From Diaporthe sp. PMI_573 (Eukaryota > Ascomycota > Sordariomycetes > Diaporthales > Diaporthaceae): 64,000 nucleotides of DNA. Below the pieces are notes generated by a model. The model was given only the letters and a program-made list of their open reading frames with translations. It was not told the DNA's origin and ran no database searches. Below, piece by piece: positions 1 through 10,630 of the stretch (the stretch's first letter is position 1; each line of letters opens with the position of its first letter). The position numbers and the translations under genes are program-made. Where the stretch lies: NCBI GenBank assembly GCA_021399435.1, contig JAJTUP010000028.1, forward strand, positions 372,001 through 436,000, in the 5' to 3' direction.

Positions 1-274
1 ATACAGGTAAAATTGCTGTGGCCCTATTAGTGGATCCCACGGACGAGAGCACGCATGGCCATTCCCTCCGATCGCATGGCCCTCTCTGCCTGTAGGCGTC
101 CTGATGCAGAGCACTCCTTTTCCTAACGGGAGGCCTTCTAGCAAGCCGGCGCGGCGGCTGCTCCCCAGTTTAGAGTTTGCGCAGCTTAGATAATTAGTTC
201 TAAGCGATGTAATTGGCTAATTAGCGATATCAAGGGTATCCTCTCCTAGCCTTCCTAAATAAGTAATTATTGGC

Positions 275-405
275 ATCAAGTACTTGACAACTTGACACTC
301 CTTTAACTTGATTGATTGATGACAACCCTTAAACTTGACTTGAGAACTTGACTTGACGAGAAGTCGAACTTGATTGAGAATTGTCAAGTTCGAGCTTGAT
401 TGTTA
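275..405. repeat. ACTTGA-rich degenerate repeat
   Basis: The motif ACTTGA, often as AACTTGA, and its complement TCAAGT recur about ten times in this 130-bp stretch with irregular spacing, and can pair with each other locally. It directly abuts the truncated LINE piece that begins at 403. It could be the subterminal part of an unidentified DNA transposon or a simple degenerate satellite. No function is claimed. Nothing else was recognised in positions 1-274. Confidence 0.5.
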
Positions 406-1237
406 GCCACACTGAAGGCGCTGGCTGCATTTACACTCTACAACAAGGTCAAGCAGTGGGAGTATGTCCTTTAGTATTTCTGCTACTTGGTAGAGCGATG
501 AGCGATGGAATCTCCTAAATTTCCGCATCCGGGAGGTCATGTTGCGTAGAGGGTTTGTCACGGGTAGAGCGTGGATGTCTGTCCACATCTTGATTGCTCT
601 TCGTTGGAACCGGTTTTGTGCGGGAGCAATGTGGGCCTCCGCTTCTGCCACGCTTGTTGCCACGGTCATGAATGTTCCCACGATCGCTTGTGCTCCCATC
701 TTTTGGACTCTATTGACAGCTCTTGCTGCTTTATAGTTGAACTCATGCATCCAGACGTTAGAGGCGTAGTCTATCGCAGGCGCGACCGTGGCTGTGAACA
801 ACTGTCTCGCTGTTGGTGGTGACAGGCCACGGAGTCTTCTCAGTTCCATCACCGCCTCCAGCCCCTTGGTGGCGGCCCTCGCGATGTGTTCCTTATACTT
901 GAGCTTGGCGTCCATGACCACTCCGAGTACTTTGATGTGGTCTTTAGGTTGGACCCTTCGGCCCTTGATCCTGAAGGGTTCGGTGTCGGACTTGTACGCT
1001 TTGCGAGTAAAGTGAATGATCGCTGTTTTGTCCGCTTCAAAAGTCGCGCCACTTCTCCTTTCCCATTCCATGGCGCTATTTATGATTACTTCAATTCCTT
1101 CGCGGTTGCTCTGTGCCGTCGGTCCTGTGACCCATAGCAGTCGATTTTCCGCTGTACCAGGTCTGCGTTGAAGAAGAGGAACAGGACCGGTGATAGGGGC
1201 GACCCCTGAGGCAACCCTGCCTGCGGGAGGTCCCGGT
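403..1237 (-). mobile_element. LINE (Tad/I-like) reverse transcriptase fragment, active site deleted
   Basis: On the minus strand this encodes part of a non-LTR retrotransposon ORF2. It carries the fingers/palm motif LPQGSPLSPVLFLFFNADL near 1150-1215 and then the thumb and connection region (KVLGVVMDAKLKYKEHIARA, about 870-930). The copy at 33116-34385 is a relative and has about 16 residues between these parts, including FVDD. Here that block is missing and the frame changes at about 1131-1150, so the catalytic aspartates are gone. The piece is cut at its 3' side near 403 before any RNase H region, and at 1238 it meets an inverted piece of the same family. It cannot encode an active enzyme. 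Confidence 0.85.
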
Positions 1238-1875
1238 TAAGGAACACATCGCGAGGGCCGCCACCAAAGGACTGGAGGCGGTGATGGAACTGAGAAGACT
1301 CCGTGCCAGAAGTCTGCCAGATAAGGTTGGCAAGCATTCCAAGAAAGTCGACACAGCGTTACCAGGCAAACACACGCGACGTCTGTATGACAGGCTCTCC
1401 TGGAAAGAAGCTAGTATACTCGCGCAGCTCAGGACGGGTATGGCAAGATTGAACGCATATCTGTACCATATCGAAGCAGCATCGTCAGACCAGTGCGCAT
1501 GCGGACAAGCGAGAGAGACCGTGGAACATTTCCTTTTTCGGTGCAGGCGTTGGACGATACACCGAACGCAGATGCTCCAGTGTACAGATACCCACAGAAG
1601 TAATATCTCCTTCTTCTTAGGAGGGAAAGCACCGTCAGATGGTACAAATTGGACTCCAAATATGGATGCCGTCCGCGCAACGATACGGTTCGCTATTGCC
1701 ACGGGGCGACTCGACGCAGACTGATCACAAGGAGGAACACCTCCACCCCATCACCACTAATCCGACAAACCTTAATCACCTCGTGTCATATACAGCAGGC
1801 ACCGCTTCAGTCGCCGAAGATAGGACACTGAACACTTGGAGAATCGCCTTCAAGTCGGCCTACTAACACCACTAA
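1238..1875 (+). mobile_element. LINE 3' fragment, inverted relative to its neighbour
   Basis: The plus-strand frame from about 1238 to 1724 begins with the LINE segment KEHIARAATKGLEAVMELRR, which is also present on the minus strand at 828-895. It then jumps to the C-terminal end of a LINE ORF2, with the zinc-binding pattern CACGQARETVEHFLFRC at about 1496-1545, and ends at 1724. The 3' untranslated tail runs on to about 1870. Part of that tail (1794-1832) has a relative at 50294-50332, which suggests a family 3' end. The join reads as a head-to-head rearrangement of two copies or one inverted copy. It is non-functional. Confidence 0.8.
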
Positions 1876-3060
1876 CCCACGAGAATTCGCAGAGACAAGT
1901 TGGATAGTGTTAGCAAAGCATCTAAGGATGCATTGGACCGTCAAGCCGCCGTCGCAGTCTTTACCTCCGGCAAACCCTATTCCCTCTATGAAGAGCCTGA
2001 GACACTGAAACTATTCCAAATGCTAAATTCGGCATATAAACCTCCAGATCGCAATCGAATTGCCTCATTCCTCGACCCTGTCTACCTGGACCATCAGCAA
2101 CGTGTCAAGGCTCTTCTGGACGAGGCCCCGCATCTCAACGTCATATTCGATGCCTCCGATGATATCTCAAGCAACCGAATTATCAATATATCCATTGAGA
2201 TTCCTAGTTCAGTTGCATTTTACTGGACGACAATCGATACCAAAGATCATGATCACACGGCATTGACGACCTTGAGCCTTATCAAGCCATCTCTTCTTGA
2301 AATATTCGGACACGATTTCTCGCGGCTGAATGCTATCTGTACAGATACATGTAGCACAATGAGAAAGCTTCATCGAGAAATGAAGGCGCTGCCAGAGTTC
2401 AGCCACTGCCTTTATATCTTGTGCGATTCTCACGGACTTCAATTGCTTATCAAAGACATTGTGGAGTCGAAGCGGTGGATGCCAATTCTTGGGAAGGCTA
2501 CTTTTCTCATTGCCTCCTTTAAGAAAGCCAAATTGCAGTTGTCAAGGCTTCGCATTCATCAGCAGGAATGCTACGGGCAGCGCAAGGCGTTCATTACTGC
2601 TGCAATCACACGCTGGGGAACACAACTTGCTGCGGTTAAGTCTGTGTTTGACAACAAAGACGCCCTTCGAGCTTTCGCACGCGATCCAGTTATTCTCAAC
2701 GGAATGAAGCAGGTAATTGTCAAAGAGGAGGAACAAGTGACACAGTCAAGTCTACATCAGGTGATATCATATATCAATGATCTCGAATTTTGGGCCAATC
2801 TGGAAATGTTATTCAAAGTTCTTCAGCCGATTGGCCATGCCCAAGCCAACTCAGAACGCGACCGCGCGGGTCTTGGCGAGGTTATTCCACGTTGGCTATC
2901 CATTCAGGCTTCATGGGACGCATTGGAAAAGGCTGGTCAAGACCCACTAATAAACTACCAAGAACTGAAAGCGTTACGAAAGCAACGGTTTGACGCGCAA
3001 ACGGACGACATACACTACATGGCCTTTGCTTTGGACCCTGCCACTACCGACCCGAAATAA
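1876..3060 (+). pseudogene. hAT transposase core fragment (DUF659-like)
   Basis: An open frame of about 386 residues with no ATG at its start; the first in-frame codon after the upstream stop is at 1876. It resembles the central RNase H-like part of fungal hAT transposases. Acidic positions lie in the segments VIFDASDD and AICTDTC, followed by the typical SHGLQLLIKDI region and a TRWGTQL segment matching the NATRWLSQ region of the intact hAT at 11955. The BED zinc finger at the N-terminus and the hATC dimerisation domain at the C-terminus are both missing, so this is a truncated relic. The stop at 3058-3060 may mark where homology ends. Confidence 0.75.
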
Positions 3061-3094
3061 ATGAAACGCCAAGAATTCACGTGAACACGCGTTG

Positions 3095-3260
3095 ACTTCG
3101 TCTTTTAACCTTGCCTTCCCCTCTTTACTCTGCTCATTCCCATCTCTCCACCCTTTTCATCCTCACTCTTTCGCCCTCCTCATCTCCTCATCCTCACTCT
3201 CTCGCTCTCCTTGTCCTCACCCTTTTGCTCCACCTATTTTCACTTCCTGCACATCACCAC
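3095..3260 (+). repeat. pyrimidine-rich tract
   Basis: About 160 bp that are almost entirely C and T (runs such as CTCCTCATCCTCACTC). CT-rich tracts are common upstream of fungal genes. The frames that read through it (3092-3526) are low-complexity and I recognise no protein. Between 3260 and 3800 I see no supported gene. A 60-codon plus-strand frame at 3344-3526 is acidic at its end but matches no family I know. Confidence 0.45.
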
Positions 3261-3804
3261 TTTGTCTTTGCCATCCATCCTATCACAACAAGATTCGCAA
3301 TCGTCTTACTGTCACTAGCACCAATAAATTGACATTCATATATATGAATAGTCGGGTGTTAAGAAGACTTGAGACGGCCCAAGAGACACCTTGGAGAATG
3401 CCGAGCGGCCAATCCTGGGAGACGGCTGACGTGAAGTTGCTCTTAGAGCTCGAGGACGACTTCCAGGACTGCATTTTTGTAGATGCAGGCACGGACGCAG
3501 AGACAGAGTCTGTTTATTCACGTTGAAATGTAAATAGGTTGGCTTTCGAGATATATAATATTATCGTATTGAAGTAGCAAGTCTGGGAGTTTTGGCGAAG
3601 AAACGAGCACGGAGCCGTTGCACGGGGGTATGGACCTCTTGTACCCGCACAGCCAATTTTGGTGTGATCGGTACCTCATCCCCGACGAATACCAATGACA
3701 CCAGACTATATGTGCGTATATCATTCCACCGACGCCGTTTCGTAGTCACCAAATAGTACTTGGAAGCACGTGATAAATGACGCGTCATAAACCTCGGGTT
3801 TATG

Positions 3805-3856
3805 ACCGTCATTTACCTAGGGGTTTTGGTAATTTACCTCCTGGTAATTTACCTCG
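3805..3856 (+). repeat. direct repeats of GTMATTTACCT
   Basis: Three near-identical copies of an 11-bp word occur within about 50 bp (GTCATTTACCT, then GTAATTTACCT twice). The sequence CCTCGGGTTTATGAC just before is nearly palindromic with CGTCATAAACC. Such short reiterations are typical of the subterminal regions of DNA transposons. No transposase of that kind was identified next to it. The stretch 3860-4210 has no gene that I can support. Confidence 0.45.
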
Positions 3857-4212
3857 AGGCATCCCTAACGCTCACACCTGTGTCCCAATCCTGGGACGCC
3901 AAGAGAATCGCTCTCTGGTTAACGCCGATACTGTAATGTGATCACGTGGGCCCACACGTGAGCCCGTGAGGGCGGCACTCTGAGACGTGTGCCCAAAAAG
4001 CGGAACATGTCCCCAAAACAGGGCCAAGGACGAGACACCCAGGCCGCAACGATGCTTCTCTCCTTGGTTCCTCGCTTGTTTTCTCTTCTTTGCGCCACTG
4101 TCTTGTATCTAGAACCGACCCATAAATCTCAAAGGAGTCTCGCCATAACCAAGAGGCTTGCGGCCGGAATCTTAAGAGGTACAATTGCATCTTTGGGCTA
4201 GCCAAGAGTAAA

Positions 4213-4593
4213 CTACTTTTCCCGCTCAAACTCCATCATTCGTGCACGGCTGATGTCCGCCTCCTTCTCCCAGGCCGGACCTCTCCATTCCACGAGGTAT
4301 TCAGTTCCCCCACGTCTAGTTCGTTTCCCTAGCAATCGCTCAATCGCAAAGTGGTTCCCTTCATAACTCGCCTCGAACTCGTTGACCAGCTCGTTGCCTA
4401 TGTTTCTCCCCTTCTCCCATGTGTTATGCTTGTCGTCAAAGCCCTTCCACTTCACAAAGTACCAAGTCGTTCCACCTCGTGTCCATTTGCCAAGCAGCAT
4501 GTCGACTTCCCATATGTTTTCCTCAGCATCGATAGGGCCTGGCTGGCTTGCTACTTGGCTACCAGAAACTGGACCAGTCACCACATTCCCCAT
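4213..4593 (-). CDS. tandem chromodomain protein (or chromodomain tail of a lost element)
   Basis: The frame is open from 4674, but the first ATG is at 4593, giving 126 residues. Two chromodomain-like units follow one another. The first contains WEVDMLLGKW and the aromatic run WYFVKWKGFDDKHNTWE; the second contains FAIERLLGKRTRRGGTEYLVEWRG. Chromodomains bind methylated histone tails, and they also occur at the C-terminus of Gypsy (chromoviral) integrases to guide insertion. No integrase precedes this one and its upstream part looks disordered. It may be a host chromatin reader, a domesticated fragment or a simple remnant. It lies just beyond the end of the decayed hAT on the same strand. Confidence 0.6.
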   Translation of the reverse strand: MGNVVTGPVSGSQVASQPGPIDAEENIWEVDMLLGKWTRGGTTWYFVKWKGFDDKHNTWEKGRNIGNELVNEFEASYEGNHFAIERLLGKRTRRGGTEYLVEWRGPAWEKEADISRARMMEFEREK

Positions 4594-4671
4594 ATATCCA
4601 GTCTCGGGGACAAATGCCTGGGAAGTGCCGTCGAGTGGAGATGACAGAGAGGTATCAGCAGGCCTCGCAAT

Positions 4672-4712
4672 CAATCCATTACATCCACTCCCAGGTCAAG
4701 TGTAATGGATTG
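4672..4712. repeat. 12-bp perfect inverted repeat
   Basis: CAATCCATTACA at 4672-4683 is followed after 17 bp by its exact complement TGTAATGGATTG at 4701-4712. The next 90 bp repeat TGGAT many times. The same kind of ATGGATCC-rich sequence lies at both ends of the hAT at 11602-14598. It is probably the subterminal region of the decayed hAT whose C-terminal end starts at 4817. Confidence 0.65.
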
Positions 4713-4816
4713 GCGCTTGGACGTCGTATTTTGCCAGTGGAATGGATCCATCCTATCCAGAATGGATGGATTGAGGATGGATTGATTCAAATGGATTCGG
4801 CTCCGTGAAATCCCAA

Positions 4817-6866
4817 TTAGGAAATAACTAGCTGGCTAACTTCTTCCACCAACTCACGCGTTTGAGGTGGCAACTCCCTGATCCATGCTGTCGCTCGCTT
4901 TTTAACTTCTTCAGCAGCCAATTTAGCCAATGCAAGATCTTCTTGTTCTTCAAACCAAAAGGCTATCCTCGGATCCAAGTCCTTGATAATACCTGCTCTG
5001 TACCAAGAGCGAAGAACCTGACAAAGGCTAATCACGTCAGCATCCAGATTCCTTCTCGACGCCACCACCATCCTCTTAGCTGCTGAAAATAACCTCTCGC
5101 ATTTAGCTGACATGCTAGGGACTGTCAGGAAATCAAGGGCCATTAGTGAAAGACAAGGGTACTTGAATCGGCGGTCATGCCAGTACTGGATAGGATCGTC
5201 GACTTCATTGTCGCCTGGCTCATAGGCGGCCTGCCAAGCAGCAAATTCATCATCGCTTGGTCTAGGTAATAGGGAAGAAGCTGGAGGCTTGGTTTGTGAT
5301 CGGTTGACGTGCTCTTGGAAGGGATTCTTGAACGTCCTCTGTCGCTTAGGAGCTTGTTTTTCAACGGCCATAATGTCAAGATTGCGGTATTTTTCGTCCC
5401 ATACCTCTTAAACCAGATGTTTTGCCTTCTCAACCCAGTCAGGTCGGTGCTCCCAAGTTGATTCAAACCAGCCCCATCGGTATCCTGGGTAAAGTGCAAT
5501 TGCAGCATAATAGACGGAAGTATTGTCACACTTATTATAGTACTCATCCAACTTGTCCCAAGCTAGGTTGATACCTACCCTAAAGTGTTCAGGGTCAGGA
5601 AAATCATTAGCCACGGTCTTAAAGTGCTCAAGCTCGCCGAGCAAGAATTCAAAGCCTTGGAGGACCTCCCATATATTGCTATAGGACCCGGTAAATCCAT
5701 ATTTGCACTGACGGACATAGCCGTCACCCTCAAGTTAAATGATAGTTGCTTCGAACAAGGTGAGGATCTCCTCAAGGTATTCAAAAACAGCCCAATTATT
5801 GGCGGTAAGCTGGTTTTCTTCCTTGAGTATTCGCGGTATTTTTTGGATTGCCGCTTATATAATGCTGCCCGTCCTCTTCGATTGATTTTCTTGCTCCCAC
5901 TCGTGCTTAAACTCTACTATCATTAACTCAATATAAGGGCGAAGCTCCAAAGCGTGTCGGATTATAAACAATTGGGACAGCCAGCGTGTATTGTTGTCGA
6001 GTACAACATATAGGGATCGTTGGGTACGTCATTTATCAGCAGGCAGCATATTGATCTTTTTGTCTTAGATTCACAAAAGTTTATATATCAACCTAACAAT
6101 TAACTAGCAAGTTAAATAATAAGTAAACTTTGAGTAGGAAATATATCTATCTAACCTGTCGATATCAATAACCATATTATGAAGTTTTCCAACTGGTCCT
6201 TTATCACGCCATAATGTATACTCGTCTTTGGTTAGTATGTATTCACCAGACAACAATTCTTCAAATATATCAGCGTTGTGGCCAAACAGCAACGCTTTTG
6301 CAGCGAGATTAATCATATAGCCAATATATCGGCAGTGACGGCTGTGGCCGAGGAACCCGAGTTTACCACCAATTGCCTCCATAGCTGTGTCATTATTGCT
6401 CGCGTTGTTAAGTACAGCGTAGCCAACCTTATCTTCAATACCAAATGCTTCGAGGATTTTGCATACCTTGTCCGCAATTCTGGTGCCTATATGCCTACCA
6501 ACCTCGGGGATTCCAAGTATGATCTTGCAAGGCTTGTTGTTTTCGTCTCCGAAAAAGCAGACAACACTATATAGAGAGGCATAATTAGGTGCCCGCCACC
6601 CATCGAAGGAAATATATACCAGGCCTGGTGCCTTCTTGAAGCCCTCAATAACCATACTCTTATGTAGATCGAACTGCTTTTTCGCAAGATCTCGAACTAA
6701 ATTGGCAGTAATATGCGCCTTTTGGGCTTTGACTGATAGGATGAGATACTTAAAGATGGCGCGAAGCTTTCGGTCCGTAGCTATTGAAAAGGGAAGGTTC
6801 GAATCCACAATCCACTCAACAACCAGCCTCTGGAAGTATTCTCTGTTGAATTTCTTGATCAATTGA
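4817..6866 (-). pseudogene. decayed hAT transposase
   Basis: On the minus strand, successive frames give a hAT transposase in the right order. First is the catalytic core (VYISFDGWRAPNYASLYSV, then a NNASNNDTAMEAIGG segment; 6104-6866), then a DNNTRWLSQ region near 5960-6010 in a broken frame, then 5408-5644, and last the dimerisation domain hATC (SMSAKCERLFSAAKRMV; 4817-5371). It is related to, but distinct from, the intact copy at 11955-14399. Several frameshifts and stops separate the parts. The N-terminal BED finger is missing: at about 6866 the homology stops and an unrelated plus-strand exon begins. Confidence 0.85.
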
Positions 6867-7130
6867 TGAGGTGGCCTTCTTTTTCAAGGGCAACATCAAA
6901 TACTCCGTGCGCATGAACGACAAGAACGTTGAGGTGCTGAAGGGCTCGAAGAGAATTCGGGTATGTTGACTTAATCCAGGTCTCACTTGGTTGAGGTGTT
7001 GTGACTGACGGTTGATGAAATTCTCTAGCCCCAGTTCCGAAACTTCTCAACCGGCATCGCTTTCGAGGACGTTACAAGAAAGATGGATGAGGAGGAGTGC
7101 TACAGGAAGGCCCTGCAGGCCAATGTGTAG
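6865..7130 (+). pseudogene. last two exons of an unidentified host gene
   Basis: Coding sequence from 6865 to 6960 (DEVAFFFKGNIKYSVRM and on) is followed by a well-formed intron, 6961-7028, with GTATGT donor, a CTGAC branch site and a CTAG acceptor. A second exon at 7029-7130 ends in EEECYRKALQANV and TAG. The splice keeps the frame (phase 0). The 5' part of the gene is missing where the hAT sequence begins. I do not recognise the family. The intron and the codon pattern suggest the tail of a real gene cut by the hAT or by recombination. 7131-7235 holds nothing visible. Confidence 0.4.
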
Positions 7131-7235
7131 CCTACAAGGGCAGTGGGAAGGTAGTCGGTCGGGGGGCATCTTGGTCGGGGGCATCGTGGCCAGGCCTCGA
7201 CCTCCATTAGCACAATTTACCCCCGCAGCGTTGGC

Positions 7236-10200
7236 TTAACGCCGATCCCAACGCTTCTTGAAGATCGAGCCCAGCGACCTGGACATACTCCAGCGCTTGG
7301 CATGGAACTGCTTGACGGGTAGCGGTGATTTAGTCTCCTCGGCACTGTTCGGTGAAGAGAATGGTGGTATCACCGCCGCTGCTGGTGGTGGCCGGGATGG
7401 GACGGCCTCATGCCTACCCCCTTGGATTAGGTGCAGAATACTACCCAAAATGCCCCAGAGGATGTCATCTTTCACGGTCCTATTCACCTCAAGCTCTTGG
7501 ACTTTACGGATCGCCGTAGTGGGAGTGAGCGGACTTTCCCCAAACTCAAATGTGGCCGTGACGTTCGCACCTGAAGAGATGAAAGCTTTCACGATGCGTT
7601 CGATCTGTGGCAAGCCATCTCTTGTGAAGTCAACCTCAACATGATGAGCGATCCTATCCTGGCACCAAAGGAGGAACGTGCACAAGAACAAGGTCCAGAT
7701 ACTGTACTCCTTTGGGACCGTATAGGAGGGCTCATTTGGATCGGCGCCTGCCTCCAGGAGCAATTCGAAACACTTTGCCGCGCGATCAGAAAACATTCCA
7801 TGGCCAGAGAATGGATGGCCCAGAAAAGCATCGTTGTGCACTAAAAAGTCGAGTAGGGCAGTAAGCTCGACCTTTCTGAGTCCTCTAGACGTGCTTTTCA
7901 AATGCGACTCCAGGTATGATGGGAGCGGGCACACCATCGTCAGGTAGTAGAAGCCAAGCCCGTTATGTGTTCGCAATAGCTTTTCGCAAAGGATCTGGTC
8001 TGCGACAGGAAATATCGTTGACATTTCCGTCACTTTCAATTCAGCCTTCTGCAACGCCCTCTTCATCTTCCACAATTGGTGCGGCATCTCGTGGGTGAGT
8101 AGCGAAGGGACAGGATGCGTCTGTGTTGTCATCCGGAGCAGCAGTCGAAACCAGTGGCCGTATGCATCCTGCTGGGGGGACTCGTCCATTTTTGGTTCTA
8201 GGTTCCGTAATGCGCTGATGGGGAGGCTTTGCCAATGCGTACAAAGTGCCTTGTTGAACTCATCCAGAAGCACAGCAGGAATAGGGCTACCAGAGACTTC
8301 TGAATTGTCGGCAAGCAGGATCGCCGGTTCAATATCTTTCCAAGGAAAACTTGTCCATGAAAGTTTGTTGTTGAAGGACTGACTTGGGCGATTTTGAGCT
8401 TTGATGGACTTTATCAACGAGACCAAAGACATAAACAACGCTCGACGGGGGTTGAATGCCTTGCCTGCGGTATATGACTCCATGATGGCAGCTACTTCAG
8501 GATCCTTCAAGAATTCCAACACACTGCGATGGATGAAGTCAACATGGTAATGCCGAAAATCAACAGTCAAGGGATCATCCGGGGCGCCCTCGCTGATTTC
8601 AATGAGACCGAGGGAGCGGCTCCTCACCCGGGCCTCGACCTGGTGGACTCTTGCCGCCGCTTGGGTCCCAGAAAGTGGCTTAACCCCTTGGTCCTCCAGA
8701 ATGCTCATTTTGTTTTCGAGCGCGAACGAGAACTGCAGGGCGGGGAAAGGCCTGAAGTAGCCATTTCCTCGGCCCCCGTAGTGTCTATCGAAGTTCGCGG
8801 CGAGCAATCGCAGCATTTCTGAAGCCTGCGCCCGGTATAGAGGGTGTATGTTCATCAACATGTGCCGGTAGAGGTGTCCTAGTTCCGAGGGCATATCCTC
8901 GACGCGCTCCTGTAGCTCTTCAAGGGTATCTCCATTGCGGAGGCCCTCCAACAAGGACCGCACTACAACGACCACCCAAAGGAATACTCCGTTCGATTTA
9001 GAAGCGACTTCGTCGATGAGATTGGCCGACTCTGGACTATTCCCAATGGCCTCGGTCTTTTCCAGCAGCATGTCGGCAGTATATTCGCGTATGTCGTCAC
9101 GGGTCAAGTCCTCTAGCCGCAAGGACGGGCACCGCTCAAGCGCATCAACGCAGTCAGGCGTGGGGCGGCTGGACAAGACGAATTTCAGGTTCGGCGTGGA
9201 TTTGGAAAGCTGCAAGAACAATTTCAGGAGCTCCATGTGGTCTCCACTGTACTCATCGATGCCGTCTATGAACAGACACACACTCTGAGTTTCCTCATGG
9301 GCCAAAAGGCTTCCAAGGTTCTTGAACCAGCGCATCAACTCACTGAGAGATGGGCTGCCGAACCCTTTAAGGCCGTATTCTTGCTTGCTTGCCTCTATGA
9401 ACAAGTCCGGCATGATTCGGGGCATGAGCCATTGATCTTCGGCCAAGACCTCATATAAAAGGGCTCTGAGTAAGCCCTCTTGAGACTTTTGAATGTCGAA
9501 TCCCAGATGCCATAAGAAGAATGAGGCTGTGGTCAGTGACCTTGAACCCGCCCATTCCTCCAAATGTTTCTTTGTTTTTTCGTCCTGGCAAAGAAACTTC
9601 ATTAATGTCGACTTGCCTGACCCAGCCTTCCCCCGGATCCAATAGCATCCACGTCCATTTTCAAGCCAATGAGGCAAATCGGACCATGGGCGTTCCGATT
9701 CGGCTGGATCGCAGAAGACCCATTTCAACGTCCTCACGTGTGCTTTCTTGACAGATTCATACCTGTCGGTGATGTACCGGAAATGGAGAGATTCCAGAAT
9801 CTTTCTGCTAGTGTTATAATGCCAATCAGCGTTCGCCTCCAGCGTGGCGCGTGGCGTTTTGTCTTCTGTGGACTCTTCCAGACACAACATAGAAGTCACG
9901 CCAAAGGGCCGGCTCTCACTAGGCTCTTGTTTCTGTGTAAAAACCTTGACCTCGCCGTCCCTTAGGCTCAATATTGCTTCGAGTGTCTCGAAGTGATTGA
10001 GCGATATAACGCTTGTGATCTCTTTGCTTCTCTGCTCTATGGCTTCAAGGGAGGCGTCCATCTTGGCATTGAGGCTGGCGAGGACGCGCATCACCATCTC
10101 ATTCCGCAGGGTATCGAGCTGCCCGCGCATATCTTTGATGTATTCAGCCTTTCTGATGGTCTTGAAAGCCTGGCTGAAACTAGTCCACCTCCCGTGGCTG

Positions 10201-10630
10201 GCCCTAGGCTCGAGGTCATGAAGAATGTCAATAAGCTTCTTTGCGAGCTCGTGACAATCCACAAGAAGATCTTGAAGCGACTTAGATTGCTGTTAGCTAA
10301 GACAATCGTCATTGGATTTACCTGGCACCAACCTGTTCCCCCGCATCCGAACACACTCGGTCACCAGTCCCAGGAGATGAGATAACGGAACGCTCTAAAC
10401 TTTACCTTTTCATGTTCCTCCCATTCTTCTACCCCGAGCTTGGAACTCGGCGCCGCTTTTTTCATTCGTTCGGTGCAAGCCAGAAGGTCCTCGGTGGCCT
10501 TTTGAAAGCTGTGCTGTGTGAGAGCCTCGATGTCACCACGCTGATTCTTGTATTCCTTGAGTAAACTTCGAGAGAAATCAAAGAACTGCAGAGCCGCGGC
10601 TGCGACTCCGAGCGCGGTGAATGGATCCAT
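7236..10630 (-). CDS. NACHT STAND NTPase (NLR-like), two exons
   Basis: The ATG at 10630 opens exon 1 (10406-10630, 75 codons). The intron 10281-10405 has a GTAAAG donor, a GCTAAC branch site and a TAAG acceptor, and keeps the frame. Exon 2 (7236-10280) ends with TAA, for about 1089 residues in all. The N-terminus (MDPFTALGVAAAALQFF...) is the helical fungal N-terminal domain seen in STAND proteins. A coiled-coil-like stretch follows. The NACHT domain has Walker A GKAGSGKST near residues 292-300 and Walker B CLFIDGIDEY near 410-420, then a winged-helix region and a long helical C-terminal part with no clear ankyrin or WD repeats. Fungal NLR-like proteins act in non-self recognition and regulated cell death; this role is inferred from the family. 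No break was seen. It is probably cytoplasmic. Confidence 0.88.

Noticed and set aside
1091..1702. 203-codon minus-strand frame across the LINE junction
   Set aside because: It is antisense to the plus-strand LINE end and only its 1150-1240 part is real coding (RT motif), so the long frame is a shadow.
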